Shown: positions 8,216 to 13,835 of the stretch, piece by piece
Layout of the letters: each line of letters begins with the position of its first letter
Numbering within the stretch: position 1 is the first letter of the stretch
Assembly (NCBI GenBank): GCA_934646845.1
Contig: CAKUEV010000021.1
Location: 1 to 16,406, forward strand
Length of the DNA stretch: 16,406 bases
Direction of reading: 5' to 3'
From: an uncultured Slackia sp.
GTDB lineage: Bacteria > Actinomycetota > Coriobacteriia > Coriobacteriales > Eggerthellaceae
Notes under the pieces: generated by a model
What the model saw: only the letters and a program-made list of their open reading frames with translations
Databases searched by the model: none
Told to the model about the DNA's origin: nothing
Made by a program: the position numbers and the translations under genes

Positions 8216-8705
8216 CAAGCTCAATGGCGGAATTTCCGCAGGCGATGGCAAGAATGTCCAGAATAATCCGCCTCGCTGGCAGGGCATGCAAAGCGGCCAT
8301 GCTGGCAATCCCGTGCAAACGGGCCTGCCTTCCCGCGCCTACGAGGAAACGTACACGTGCATTTGCTGTCCTTTGGGGTGCCAGCTTACGGTTATGTTGC
8401 AGCAGGGCCCTGCGGGTTTGGACGTGACGGGCGTCGTTGGCTATACCTGCCGCCGCGGCAAGGACTACGCACGCCAAGAGGCCACGCATCCTGTGCGCAT
8501 GGTCACGGCCGCGGTGCCCGTCGATGGCCGTTTATGCCCAGTAAGCGCGAAAACGGCCCAGCCTATCGCGAAAAATCGCATGCTCGCGGCGCTTGAGGAA
8601 ATCCGGGCGTTGCGCGTGCAGCCGCCGGTGCGCGAAGGCGACACCTTGCTCGAAAATGTTGCCGGCACGGGTGTTGCCTTGGTGGCTACCAAAACCGTAC
8701 AATAA
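8208..8705 (+). CDS. DUF1667 small cysteine-rich redox partner protein
   Basis: This 165-residue protein has the DUF1667 core from about residue 48: YTCICCPLGCQL (C51, C53, C54, C58), GYTCRRG (C81) and a further cysteine at 110, arranged like an iron-sulfur or metal site. Family members usually sit just downstream of the two oxidoreductases that are fused here, suggesting a third subunit for electron transfer. The GTG start overlaps the stop of the preceding gene (GTGAATAG) and has a GGGGAGGAGG ribosome site, implying translational coupling. The first 45 residues are an unusual Asn/Gly-rich extension not needed for the core. The metal content is inferred. Confidence 0.82.
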   Translation: MNSKLNGGISAGDGKNVQNNPPRWQGMQSGHAGNPVQTGLPSRAYEETYTCICCPLGCQLTVMLQQGPAGLDVTGVVGYTCRRGKDYARQEATHPVRMVTAAVPVDGRLCPVSAKTAQPIAKNRMLAALEEIRALRVQPPVREGDTLLENVAGTGVALVATKTVQ

Positions 8706-8749
8706 GTGGCGAAATCAAAATCATCGGGCGGCAAAACGTCCTCTCTTAT

Positions 8750-8789
8750 GGTGCATCGGCCTTCTTTGGGCCGGTGCACCAGCTTTTTT
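8750..8789 (+). terminator. Rho-independent terminator after the DUF1667 gene
   Basis: GGTGCATCGGCC pairs with GGCCGGTGCACC through a short T-rich loop (12 bp with one T-G wobble), followed by AGC and a seven-T run. It ends the two-gene oxidoreductase unit 45 bp after its stop codon. Confidence 0.85.
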
Positions 8790-8813
8790 ATGCGCATGAA
8801 AAAGCTGGCACTT

Positions 8814-8831
8814 CATGCATGTTTTTGCATG
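8814..8831. promoter_or_regulatory. Palindrome CATGCA-N6-TGCATG, possible ArgR-type operator
   Basis: A perfect inverted repeat of CATGCA with an AT-rich centre, 18 bp in all, lies about 125 bp upstream of the argG promoter. Its length, AT-rich middle and TGCAT half-site resemble arginine repressor boxes described in actinobacteria. Binding is inferred; no repressor gene is in the window. Confidence 0.35.
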
Positions 8832-8905
8832 TTTCAACCGAGCGCATTCCCGTTAATTTGCATCAACGTCTCAAATCTATAAGCGTCGCCCCTTTGTTTT
8901 TGGCA

Positions 8906-8921
8906 GTTTTATGCATAAAAC
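8906..8921. promoter_or_regulatory. 16-bp perfect palindrome around ATGCAT upstream of the argG promoter
   Basis: GTTTTATGCATAAAAC is a perfect palindrome about 30 bp before the -35 box of the argG leader promoter. It shares TGCAT with the element at 8814-8831. A repressor or activator operator is plausible; ArgR is the obvious candidate given the downstream genes, but this is not shown. Confidence 0.4.
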
Positions 8922-8951
8922 TAAAAAATTCGACTATTTTGTGAATTGGGG

Positions 8952-8980
8952 TTGCAATTAACGCATGCCTCGAATATTCT
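8952..8980 (+). promoter_or_regulatory. Promoter of the arg leader and argG
   Basis: TTGCAA (8952-8957) and TATTCT (8975-8980) are separated by exactly 17 bp, a good housekeeping-sigma promoter. Initiation near 8987 would place a 7-bp hairpin (CACTCCA with TGGAGTG, 8989-9008) and a second one (GCGGG with CCCGC, 9009-9022) at the 5' end of the RNA. Confidence 0.6.
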
Positions 8981-9065
8981 CACTGTCACACTCCAACGTA
9001 CTGGAGTGGCGGGGAAGCCCGCAATCATCGCCTGTAAGGAACTGACCAAGGAAAGGAGCTGCGCG

Positions 9066-9161
9066 ATGTTCTTCAACTTCACCAACGCTTCTCTCCGACG
9101 CCAGAGCCGACGAAACACGCTGCGACGAGCGCGTGTGTTGTCTGCTGTCCTTATAAGGTAA
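9066..9161 (+). CDS. Arginine-rich leader peptide of the argG operon (31 aa)
   Basis: An ATG with a strong GGAAAGGAG ribosome site seven bases upstream opens a 31-codon frame, MFFNFTNASLRRQSRR and so on, ending in TAA. Eight of 31 residues are arginine: pairs at residues 11-12, 15-16 and 20-21, plus 23 and 31. Five of the eight codons are CGA and one is AGG, whereas every Arg codon in argG is CGC or CGT. Position after a promoter, before a terminator and upstream of arginine biosynthesis genes argues for a regulatory leader whose translation senses charged tRNA-Arg. The peptide itself probably has no other role. No protein homology is claimed. Confidence 0.72.
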   Translation: MFFNFTNASLRRQSRRNTLRRARVLSAVLIR

Positions 9162-9224
9162 TCCCTTATTTTTGTCGCAATACAATTGGACACATGACAA
9201 CACCCGGCCCCTGCCGGGTTTTTT
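9115..9224 (+). promoter_or_regulatory. Candidate arginine attenuator (alternative RNA folds)
   Basis: Four segments can be marked. Segment 1 (9115-9120, ACACGC) can pair with the start of segment 2 (9131-9136, GCGTGT). Segment 2 can instead pair with segment 3: GTGTTGTC (9135-9142) with GACAACAC (9196-9203), and TGTCC (9146-9150) with GGACA (9188-9192), 13 bp around a 3x3 internal loop. Segment 3 overlaps the base of the terminator stem (9202-9208 with 9213-9219). Stalling at the early Arg codons would mask segment 1 and favour the 2:3 antiterminator. Rapid translation would favour the terminator. This is the classical attenuation layout; the energetics were not calculated. Confidence 0.65.
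9202..9224 (+). terminator. Rho-independent terminator in the argG leader
   Basis: ACCCGGC and GCCGGGT form a perfect 7-bp stem with a CCCT loop, followed directly by six T residues. It lies 40 bp after the leader peptide stop and 147 bp before argG, so full transcription of argG must pass it. Confidence 0.85.
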
Positions 9225-9335
9225 GTTGCCCGCAGTTGCCTCGCCGCAGCGATTTGGCTCCGCTTTCGTGCAACGGAGCATCCAATCGGGGTCGAAACAC
9301 AACCCACGCACGGAGAAAACGTTGATCTGAAATTG

Positions 9336-9353
9336 CCGCCGCCTTGGCGGCGG
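9336..9353 (+). other. Perfect GC hairpin directly before the argG ribosome site
   Basis: CCGCCGCC, TT, GGCGGCGG is a perfect palindrome that ends a few bases before the argG ribosome site (GAGAAAGG). There is no T run, so it is not a terminator. It could stabilise the 5' end of a processed argG message or affect ribosome loading. Confidence 0.5.
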
Positions 9354-9371
9354 AATGAGAAAGGCACAACA

Positions 9372-10592
9372 ATGGTTGAGAAAGAAAAAGTTGTACTCGC
9401 ATACTCCGGCGGTCTGGACACCTCGTGCTGCCTGAAGTGGCTGCAGGTTGAAAAGAACCTCGACGTTATCGCTATTTGCGGCAACGTTGGCCAGGACGAG
9501 GCCGACCTCGAGTACATCAAGAACAAGGCGCTCGAGTGCGGCGCAATCGCTTCCGAAGCCATGGACATGCGCGAGGAATACGCCAGCGAGTACCTCACCA
9601 AGGCGCTTGCCGCCAACGGCCTCTACGAGAACACCTACCCGCTGCTTTCCGCCCTTTCTCGTCCGCTGCTCTCCAAGCACATGGTCGAGGCCGCGCACAA
9701 GTACGGCGCGAAGTACATCGCCCATGGCTGCACCGGCAAGGGCAACGACCAGGTTCGCTTCGAAACCGCCATCAAGGCCCTCGATCCGAAGCTCGAGATT
9801 CTCGCTCCCGTTCGTGACTGGGAACTTCACACCCGTGAAGAGGAAATCGACTGGGCTGCCGAGCACGGCGTTCCGGTGAAGGCTTCCAAAGCTTCTCCGT
9901 ACTCCATCGACGACAACGTGTGGGGCCGCGCCATCGAATGCGGCGCGCTCGAGAATCCCTGGAACGAGCCTCCCGCGGACATCTGGACCCTTTCCGTCGA
10001 TCCCGAGAATGCTCCCAACGAGGCTGAATATGTCGAAATCGGCTTCGAGAAGGGCGTTCCTTGCTCGCTCAACGGCGAAGAGAAGAGCTTCCTGCAAATC
10101 GTCATGGACCTCAACGTTCTCGCTGGCAAGCATGGCTGCGGCCGCATCGACATGGTCGAGAATCGTCTCGTTGGCGTGAAGTCGCGCGAGTGCTACGAAA
10201 CCCCCGCTGCCGAGGTGCTCATCGCGGCCCACAAGGCTCTCGAGACCCTGTGCCTCGACCGTGAGACGCAGCACTTCAAGCTCAACCTCGAGCATCAGTG
10301 GTCCACCACCGTGTATTACGGCCAGTGGTTCAGTCCGCTGAAGAACGCCCTCGACGCATTCTTCGCCGAAACCCAGAAGTTCGTCACCGGCACCGTGAAG
10401 GTGAAGCTGTACAAGGGCAGCTGCACCGTGGCTGGCCGCATGAGCGACCACTCGCTCTACGATTACGGTCTGGCGAGCTACACCGCCGCCGACACGTTCG
10501 ACCACAAGGCCGCGAAGGGCTTCATCGACCTCTCCGCGCTGCCGTTTGCAGTCTGGGCGGAGAAGCAGGGCCACGAAGCGCAGGACCTGTAA
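9372..10592 (+). CDS. argG: Argininosuccinate synthase
   Basis: This 406-residue cytosolic enzyme condenses citrulline and aspartate with ATP to argininosuccinate, the penultimate step of arginine synthesis. The N-type ATP pyrophosphatase motif AYSGGLDTS is at residues 10-18, and the conserved GCTGKGNDQVRFE segment lies near residue 120. Length matches the family. MVEKEKV is the start that fits the family and has a GAGAAAGG ribosome site; an upstream in-frame codon would add 13 residues encoded by the GC hairpin. Codon use is strongly biased to C- or G-ending codons and Arg is always CGC or CGT, suggesting high expression. Regulation is probably by the leader attenuator. argH follows 123 bp downstream. 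Confidence 0.97.
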   Translation: MVEKEKVVLAYSGGLDTSCCLKWLQVEKNLDVIAICGNVGQDEADLEYIKNKALECGAIASEAMDMREEYASEYLTKALAANGLYENTYPLLSALSRPLLSKHMVEAAHKYGAKYIAHGCTGKGNDQVRFETAIKALDPKLEILAPVRDWELHTREEEIDWAAEHGVPVKASKASPYSIDDNVWGRAIECGALENPWNEPPADIWTLSVDPENAPNEAEYVEIGFEKGVPCSLNGEEKSFLQIVMDLNVLAGKHGCGRIDMVENRLVGVKSRECYETPAAEVLIAAHKALETLCLDRETQHFKLNLEHQWSTTVYYGQWFSPLKNALDAFFAETQKFVTGTVKVKLYKGSCTVAGRMSDHSLYDYGLASYTAADTFDHKAAKGFIDLSALPFAVWAEKQGHEAQDL

Positions 10593-10635
10593 TTCCACGC
10601 TAGAATAGAGCGTTGTTCGAAACGCATTGAAGTTG

Positions 10636-10661
10636 GTGCGGGCTTTCGGGCCCGCACTTTT
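10636..10661 (+). terminator. Terminator-like hairpin between argG and argH
   Basis: GTGCGGGC and GCCCGCAC form a perfect 8-bp stem with a TTTCGG loop, followed by TTTTAT. It lies 43 bp after argG and 54 bp before argH. It may reduce read-through into argH or, if argH has its own promoter, end the argG transcript. No convincing promoter is seen between hairpin and argH. Confidence 0.7.
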
Positions 10662-10715
10662 ATATAAGAGTATTGCGGCGCGCGGGCGTCCGTTTGAAAC
10701 AAGAAAGGCTATTCC

Positions 10716-12143
10716 ATGGGTGCTTTGTGGAGCGGCAGGTTTGAGAAGAGCGTCGGGTCGTTTACCCAGGCGTTCGGTGCATCGTTGCAGGTCGATAAGT
10801 CGATGTATTCGCAGGACATCAAGGGCTCCCTCGCGCATGCCCGCATGCTGTGCGAGAAGGGCATCATCTCCAAGGCCGACTTCGACAAAATCGAGGTGGG
10901 CTTGGTCGAGATTGAGAACCAGATTGCCCAGGGCCGCTTCCAGTTCGACATCAACGACGAAGACATCCATATGGCCATCGAGAAAACGCTGATCAAAGAC
11001 GTCGGCGTTGCGGGCGCGCGCCTGCATACGGGCCGCTCCCGTAACGACCAGGTTGCCACTGACACGCGTTTGCATGCGAAAGACCTGCTTAATGAGCTGC
11101 TTACCCAGAACTGTGCGCTGCGTAGCGTGATTTATGCCAAGGCCTGCGACAATTTCGACGTTATCATGCCTGGTTACACGCATTTGCAGCATGCCCAGCC
11201 CGTGCTGTTCAGCCATCATATGCTCGCGTATTTCTGGATGTTCACGCGCGATTTCACACGTCTCGTGGCTGCCTTCGACGCCGCCGATGCCAATCCGCTG
11301 GGTTCCGCGGCGCTTGCCGGCACCACGTATCCGCTCGATCGCCACATGACAACCGAGCTGCTCGGTTTCGATCATCCCATTCCGAACTCCATGGATGCTG
11401 TTTCCGACCGCGACTATCTGCTCGATCTTGAATACGCCTGCAGCGTCTCGATGATGCACTTGTCGCGCCTGTGCGAAGAGATCATTCTGTGGTCCACTAC
11501 CGAATTCGGCTTCGTTACGCTTTCCGACAGCTTCGCCACGGGTTCGTCGATTATGCCGCAGAAGAAGAATCCCGACTTTGCCGAGCTCACGCGCGGCAAG
11601 ATGGGCCGCGTGGTGGGCGACTTGGTTGCGCTGCTGGTAACCATGAAGTCGCTGCCGCTTGCCTACAACAAAGACTTGCAGGAGTGCAAGGAAGGAGCCA
11701 TGGATGCCGCGAAAACCCTGCACGACTGCATGGTGTGCATGGAGGGCATGATCGAAAGCATGGAGCTGCACGTGCCCGAGATGCGCAAGTCGGCCGGCAA
11801 GGGCTTCACGGCTGCGACCGACGTGGCCGACTACCTGGCTAAGAAGGGTATGCCGTTCCGTCAGGCGCATGAAGTGGTTGGCGAGCTCGTGCTGTATTGC
11901 GAGAAGCACCACAAGGGCCTGGAAGACCTCACGCTTGACGAATTCAAGCAGGCTAACGAGCTGTTCGAGGCCGATATCGTGAGCGCGCTCGACATGGAGA
12001 CCATCGTTGCCGCCCGTAAGACGTATGGCGGTACGGGATATGAAGCCGTGAAGGTTCAGATGAAGGAAGCCGAAGCTGCGCTGAACGCCGATAAGGAAAA
12101 AATCGGCTACGACGAAACCGCAACCCCGGTATATAAGCAGTAA
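10716..12143 (+). CDS. argH: Argininosuccinate lyase
   Basis: This 475-residue enzyme of the fumarase/aspartase superfamily splits argininosuccinate into arginine and fumarate, the last step of arginine biosynthesis. It starts with LWSGRFEK (residues 4-11), has the HTGRSRNDQVATD segment near residue 104, the TH pair of PGYTHLQHAQP, and the superfamily signature GSSIMPQKKNPD. GGTG near the C terminus is usual for ArgH. Length is slightly above the common 455-470. The ATG follows an AGAAAGG ribosome site. It belongs with argG, but a terminator-like hairpin lies between them, so the two may not be expressed equally. Confidence 0.97.
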   Translation: MGALWSGRFEKSVGSFTQAFGASLQVDKSMYSQDIKGSLAHARMLCEKGIISKADFDKIEVGLVEIENQIAQGRFQFDINDEDIHMAIEKTLIKDVGVAGARLHTGRSRNDQVATDTRLHAKDLLNELLTQNCALRSVIYAKACDNFDVIMPGYTHLQHAQPVLFSHHMLAYFWMFTRDFTRLVAAFDAADANPLGSAALAGTTYPLDRHMTTELLGFDHPIPNSMDAVSDRDYLLDLEYACSVSMMHLSRLCEEIILWSTTEFGFVTLSDSFATGSSIMPQKKNPDFAELTRGKMGRVVGDLVALLVTMKSLPLAYNKDLQECKEGAMDAAKTLHDCMVCMEGMIESMELHVPEMRKSAGKGFTAATDVADYLAKKGMPFRQAHEVVGELVLYCEKHHKGLEDLTLDEFKQANELFEADIVSALDMETIVAARKTYGGTGYEAVKVQMKEAEAALNADKEKIGYDETATPVYKQ

Positions 12144-12151
12144 GAAGCCAT

Positions 12152-12190
12152 GAAGGCCTGCGGCGCGAATTGTCGCAGGCCTTCTGTCTT
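12152..12190 (+). terminator. Terminator hairpin after argH
   Basis: GAAGGCCTGCG pairs perfectly with CGCAGGCCTTC (11 bp) around an 11-base loop, followed by a broken T-rich tail (TGTCTT). It begins nine bases after the argH stop. Confidence 0.75.
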
Positions 12191-12345
12191 GTTGTTTGGC
12201 AAATTGCGAGTTGCGCTGTCGCAACCCACTCGCGTGGGCATTTTGCTCGATAGGAGTTGCCTTTGCTCTTTCCGCAGAGAATGCGAACTTCGTTTTGCCT
12301 TGCGTTTGGTGCGAATGTGACGATATTGGGCGAAAGAAATTCTCA

Positions 12346-12374
12346 TTGACGGCGGGCGCGTGTACGGGTACAAT
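12346..12374 (+). promoter_or_regulatory. Promoter of the tRNA-Lys / tRNA-Gln genes
   Basis: TTGACG and TACAAT are separated by exactly 17 bp and end 31 bp before the tRNA-Lys gene, the layout of a strong stable-RNA promoter. The stretch between the argH terminator and this promoter shows nothing else I can support. Confidence 0.75.
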
Positions 12375-12405
12375 TCATTCCTGCGCGTAATCGCGTCGTG
12401 TATGT

Positions 12406-12481
12406 GGGCCGTTAGCTCAGCTGGTAGAGCAGGGGACTTTTAATCCCAAGGCCGCGGGTTCGATTCCCTCACGGCCCACCA
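12406..12481 (+). tRNA. tRNA-Lys (anticodon TTT)
   Basis: The acceptor strands GGGCCGT and ACGGCCC pair, followed by discriminator A and an encoded CCA. The D arm GCTCAGCTGGTAGAGC, the loop CTTTTAA giving anticodon TTT, and the T arm GCGGGTTCGATTCCCTC's GGTTCGATTCC core are all in place. Confidence 0.95.
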
Positions 12482-12493
12482 CCGATTTTTCTA

Positions 12494-12518
12494 AGACGGG
12501 CTCAGCCCGCCTTTTTCT
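12494..12518 (+). terminator. Terminator-like hairpin between tRNA-Lys and tRNA-Gln
   Basis: The segment CGGGCTCAGCCCG followed by CCTTTTTC forms a short GC stem and T run just after tRNA-Lys and just before tRNA-Gln. It may act as a terminator or a processing site; the stem is short. Confidence 0.55.
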
Positions 12519-12521
12519 TAC

Positions 12522-12595
12522 TGGGCCATGGTGTAATGGCAGCACAGGGGTTTTTGGTGCCCTTAGTCCGGGTTCGAATCCTGGTGGCCCAGCCA
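12522..12595 (+). tRNA. tRNA-Gln (anticodon TTG)
   Basis: TGGGCCA pairs with TGGCCCA, followed by discriminator G and an encoded CCA. The D arm is the GTGTAATGGCAGCAC form typical of tRNA-Gln, and the loop TTTTGGT gives anticodon TTG. The last 20 bases of the gene are duplicated 197 bp downstream together with 38 bp of flanking DNA. Confidence 0.94.
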
Positions 12596-12633
12596 TTTTT
12601 CAACAACGAAAAGCATATAGGTTCGTAACGGCT
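12576..12633 (+). repeat. 58-bp direct repeat, copy 1 (tRNA-Gln 3' end and flank), att-like
   Basis: This copy begins in the T arm of tRNA-Gln, runs through CCA and continues 38 bp downstream. It is identical to 12773-12830. A direct repeat starting inside a tRNA 3' end is the usual mark of site-specific integration, so this is the likely site that restored the tRNA. Confidence 0.75.
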
Positions 12634-12652
12634 ATGGCTAAGTGTGTTTTAT

Positions 12653-12670
12653 GCCACCAGGGTTCGAACC
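12653..12670 (-). repeat. Inverted tRNA T-arm fragment
   Basis: Read on the minus strand this segment matches tRNA-Gln positions 12571-12588 at 17 of 18 bases. It lies inside the 139-bp scar between the 58-bp repeats. It may be an old attachment-site remnant in opposite orientation. Confidence 0.6.
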
Positions 12671-12692
12671 GATGAGGTGGAATTCCGTCAAG

Positions 12693-12716
12693 AAAACTGC
12701 CCAGTGGGCAGTTTTT
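12693..12716. terminator. Bidirectional terminator inside the tRNA scar
   Basis: AAAACTGCCC, AGT, GGGCAGTTTT forms a perfect 10-bp stem with A and T runs on the two sides, so it can stop transcription from either direction. It could end the tRNA transcript or be a leftover of a lost integrated gene. Confidence 0.75.
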
Positions 12717-12772
12717 AGGAATTCGCCCGAAGGCTTTAGCCTGAGGGGTCGGGGCGCGCGTAGCGCGGCCAG

Positions 12773-12830
12773 GAATCCTGGTGGCCCAGCCATTTTTCAA
12801 CAACGAAAAGCATATAGGTTCGTAACGGCT
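12773..12830 (+). repeat. 58-bp direct repeat, copy 2, att-like
   Basis: Perfect second copy of 12576-12633, including the last 20 bases of tRNA-Gln but not the rest of the tRNA. The bases before it (GGCCAG) differ from the tRNA, so it is not a second tRNA gene. It would be the distal attachment site of a lost or eroded element. Confidence 0.75.
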
Positions 12831-13030
12831 GTGATTGAGCATGCTTTGCGTCACCATGCATTCCATCTTGCCTTTCGGCCTTCGGCTTGCGTACCGAAGT
12901 ACGGCGCCTCTGCCTCAAGGCAATATGGGGTACCTGGCGGCTTCTCGCTGTCCGGCGTGCGAAAGCGGCATTTGGATAATTCTCCTGCTCAGCCTTTTCA
13001 AAAAATTTCTCCAAAAGTTGGGAAATGTTC

Positions 13031-13059
13031 TGGACGGCGCGCGGGAGTTCCTGTAATAT
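13031..13059 (+). promoter_or_regulatory. Promoter of tRNA-Thr
   Basis: TGGACG (13031-13036) and TAATAT (13054-13059) lie 17 bp apart, 26 bp before the tRNA gene. The -35 box departs from TTGACA at two positions. Confidence 0.6.
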
Positions 13060-13085
13060 ATTCATTCGCGTTACGAACGCCATGC

Positions 13086-13161
13086 GCCGTTGTGGCTCAG
13101 TTGGTAGAGCAGCTCACTCGTAATGAGCAGGTCACCGGTTCGAGTCCGGTCAACGGCTCCA
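13086..13161 (+). tRNA. tRNA-Thr (anticodon CGT)
   Basis: GCCGTTG pairs with CAACGGC, followed by discriminator T and an encoded CCA. The anticodon stem GCTCA/TGAGC encloses CTCGTAA, giving CGT. The D and T arms are standard. Confidence 0.95.
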
Positions 13162-13170
13162 TGAATTCTC

Positions 13171-13197
13171 AAAGGCCCGCTTCTCAGCGGGCCTTTT
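13171..13197 (+). terminator. Terminator after tRNA-Thr
   Basis: GGCCCGC and GCGGGCC form a 7-bp stem with a TTCTCA loop, preceded by AAA and followed by TTTT, ten bases after the CCA end. Confidence 0.85.
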
Positions 13198-13254
13198 CGT
13201 ATCTGCGGTTGGTTGCTGCCTATTCCGCGGGCGTTTCCTTGCCGGCGCTCTTTA

Positions 13255-13800
13255 TACGACGTTGTAATCGTGGGCGCTGGTGCCGCCGGCGTGCCTGCGG
13301 CAATTTCGGCCAAGGAAGCCGGCGCAACCGTCGCTCTTATCCAAAAAGAGGCAACCGCAATTTCCCAAGGCAACACCGCCACGGGCATTCTGCTCGATGG
13401 CTCCGACCCCGCGGGCGTTTCCGCAGTGGTGTCCACGCTGCTGAAAGAGCACCAATTCCGCGGTAACCGCGCTCAGGTAGAGCTGTGGGCGAAGAACTCT
13501 GGTGAGGCCATTACCTGGATTTTCGAGTTGGCCCAGAAGGTTGGCGCGCAGGTTTCCGACACCACCAAGAAGTGGACGTCCACCGTGCAAACCGTGAACG
13601 ATTATCCTATGAGCTATCTGTCCATCGGCTTCGGCCCCAGGCCTTATAACACTGGCGATGGCATGCGCGCGCTGGCCGACTACGCCGAGGAGCAGGGTAT
13701 CGATATTTTCTACAGCACCGAGGCCAAGCAGCTCGTGGGCGACGCCGACAGCGGCATCACCGGTGTTATTGCCAAGGGCACCGATGGCAGTACTTTCGAA
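13255..13800 (+). pseudogene. Flavoprotein fragment (FAD_binding_2, fumarate-reductase-like), truncated at both ends
   Basis: About 182 codons read as the front part of an FAD flavoprotein of the fumarate/urocanate reductase type: YDVVIVGAGAAG dinucleotide fold, a QGNTATGI segment, and a region with YNTGDGMRALADYAEEQGID. Full relatives are commonly 500 residues or more, often with an export signal and FMN-binding domain first. Here no ATG or ribosome site precedes the fold, and the frame starts 58 bp after the tRNA-Thr terminator. It runs into a terminator hairpin after TDGSTF; the active-site half is missing. The remaining fragment has no internal stops, so the loss may be recent. Family subtype is uncertain. 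Confidence 0.75.
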
Positions 13801-13835
13801 AAAAGGCGAACCGCGCAGAACGGTTCGCCTTTTTT
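13799..13835. terminator. Bidirectional terminator between flavoprotein remnant and diguanylate cyclase
   Basis: GGCGAACCG and CGGTTCGCC form a 9-bp stem with a 7-base loop, with six A before and six T after. It works in both directions, so it can end the minus-strand cyclase gene, whose stop is 76 bp away, and anything from the left. Confidence 0.88.

Larger units (their letters stand above)
12596..13085. other. Intergenic region between tRNA-Gln and tRNA-Thr
   Basis: The first half is the duplicated att-like scar. From 12831 to about 13030 I see no gene: open frames on both strands run across the tRNA sequences and lack ribosome sites. The end holds the tRNA-Thr promoter. Confidence 0.6.

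Noticed and set aside
6704..8308. A 534-codon minus-strand open frame within the oxidoreductase fusion
   Set aside because: Arg/Ala/His-rich antisense shadow; the plus strand carries clear flavoprotein motifs.
8981..9065. Possible T-box or metabolite riboswitch in the argG 5' leader
   Set aside because: Two small hairpins are present, but no T-box sequence or known riboswitch core could be recognised; the leader peptide explains the region better.
9149..9158. CCTTATAAGG palindrome at the end of the leader peptide
   Set aside because: Ten-base palindromes are common and it overlaps the leader coding end; no separate role is supported.
8958..12224. A 1088-codon open frame on the minus strand across the whole arg locus
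   Set aside because: It lies antisense to argG and argH, has no homology-like motifs and no ribosome site. Long antisense frames arise from G/C-biased third positions.
12642..13466. A 274-codon plus-strand open frame through the tRNA region
   Set aside because: It runs through tRNA-Thr, terminators and the att-like scar, so it is not a protein gene.
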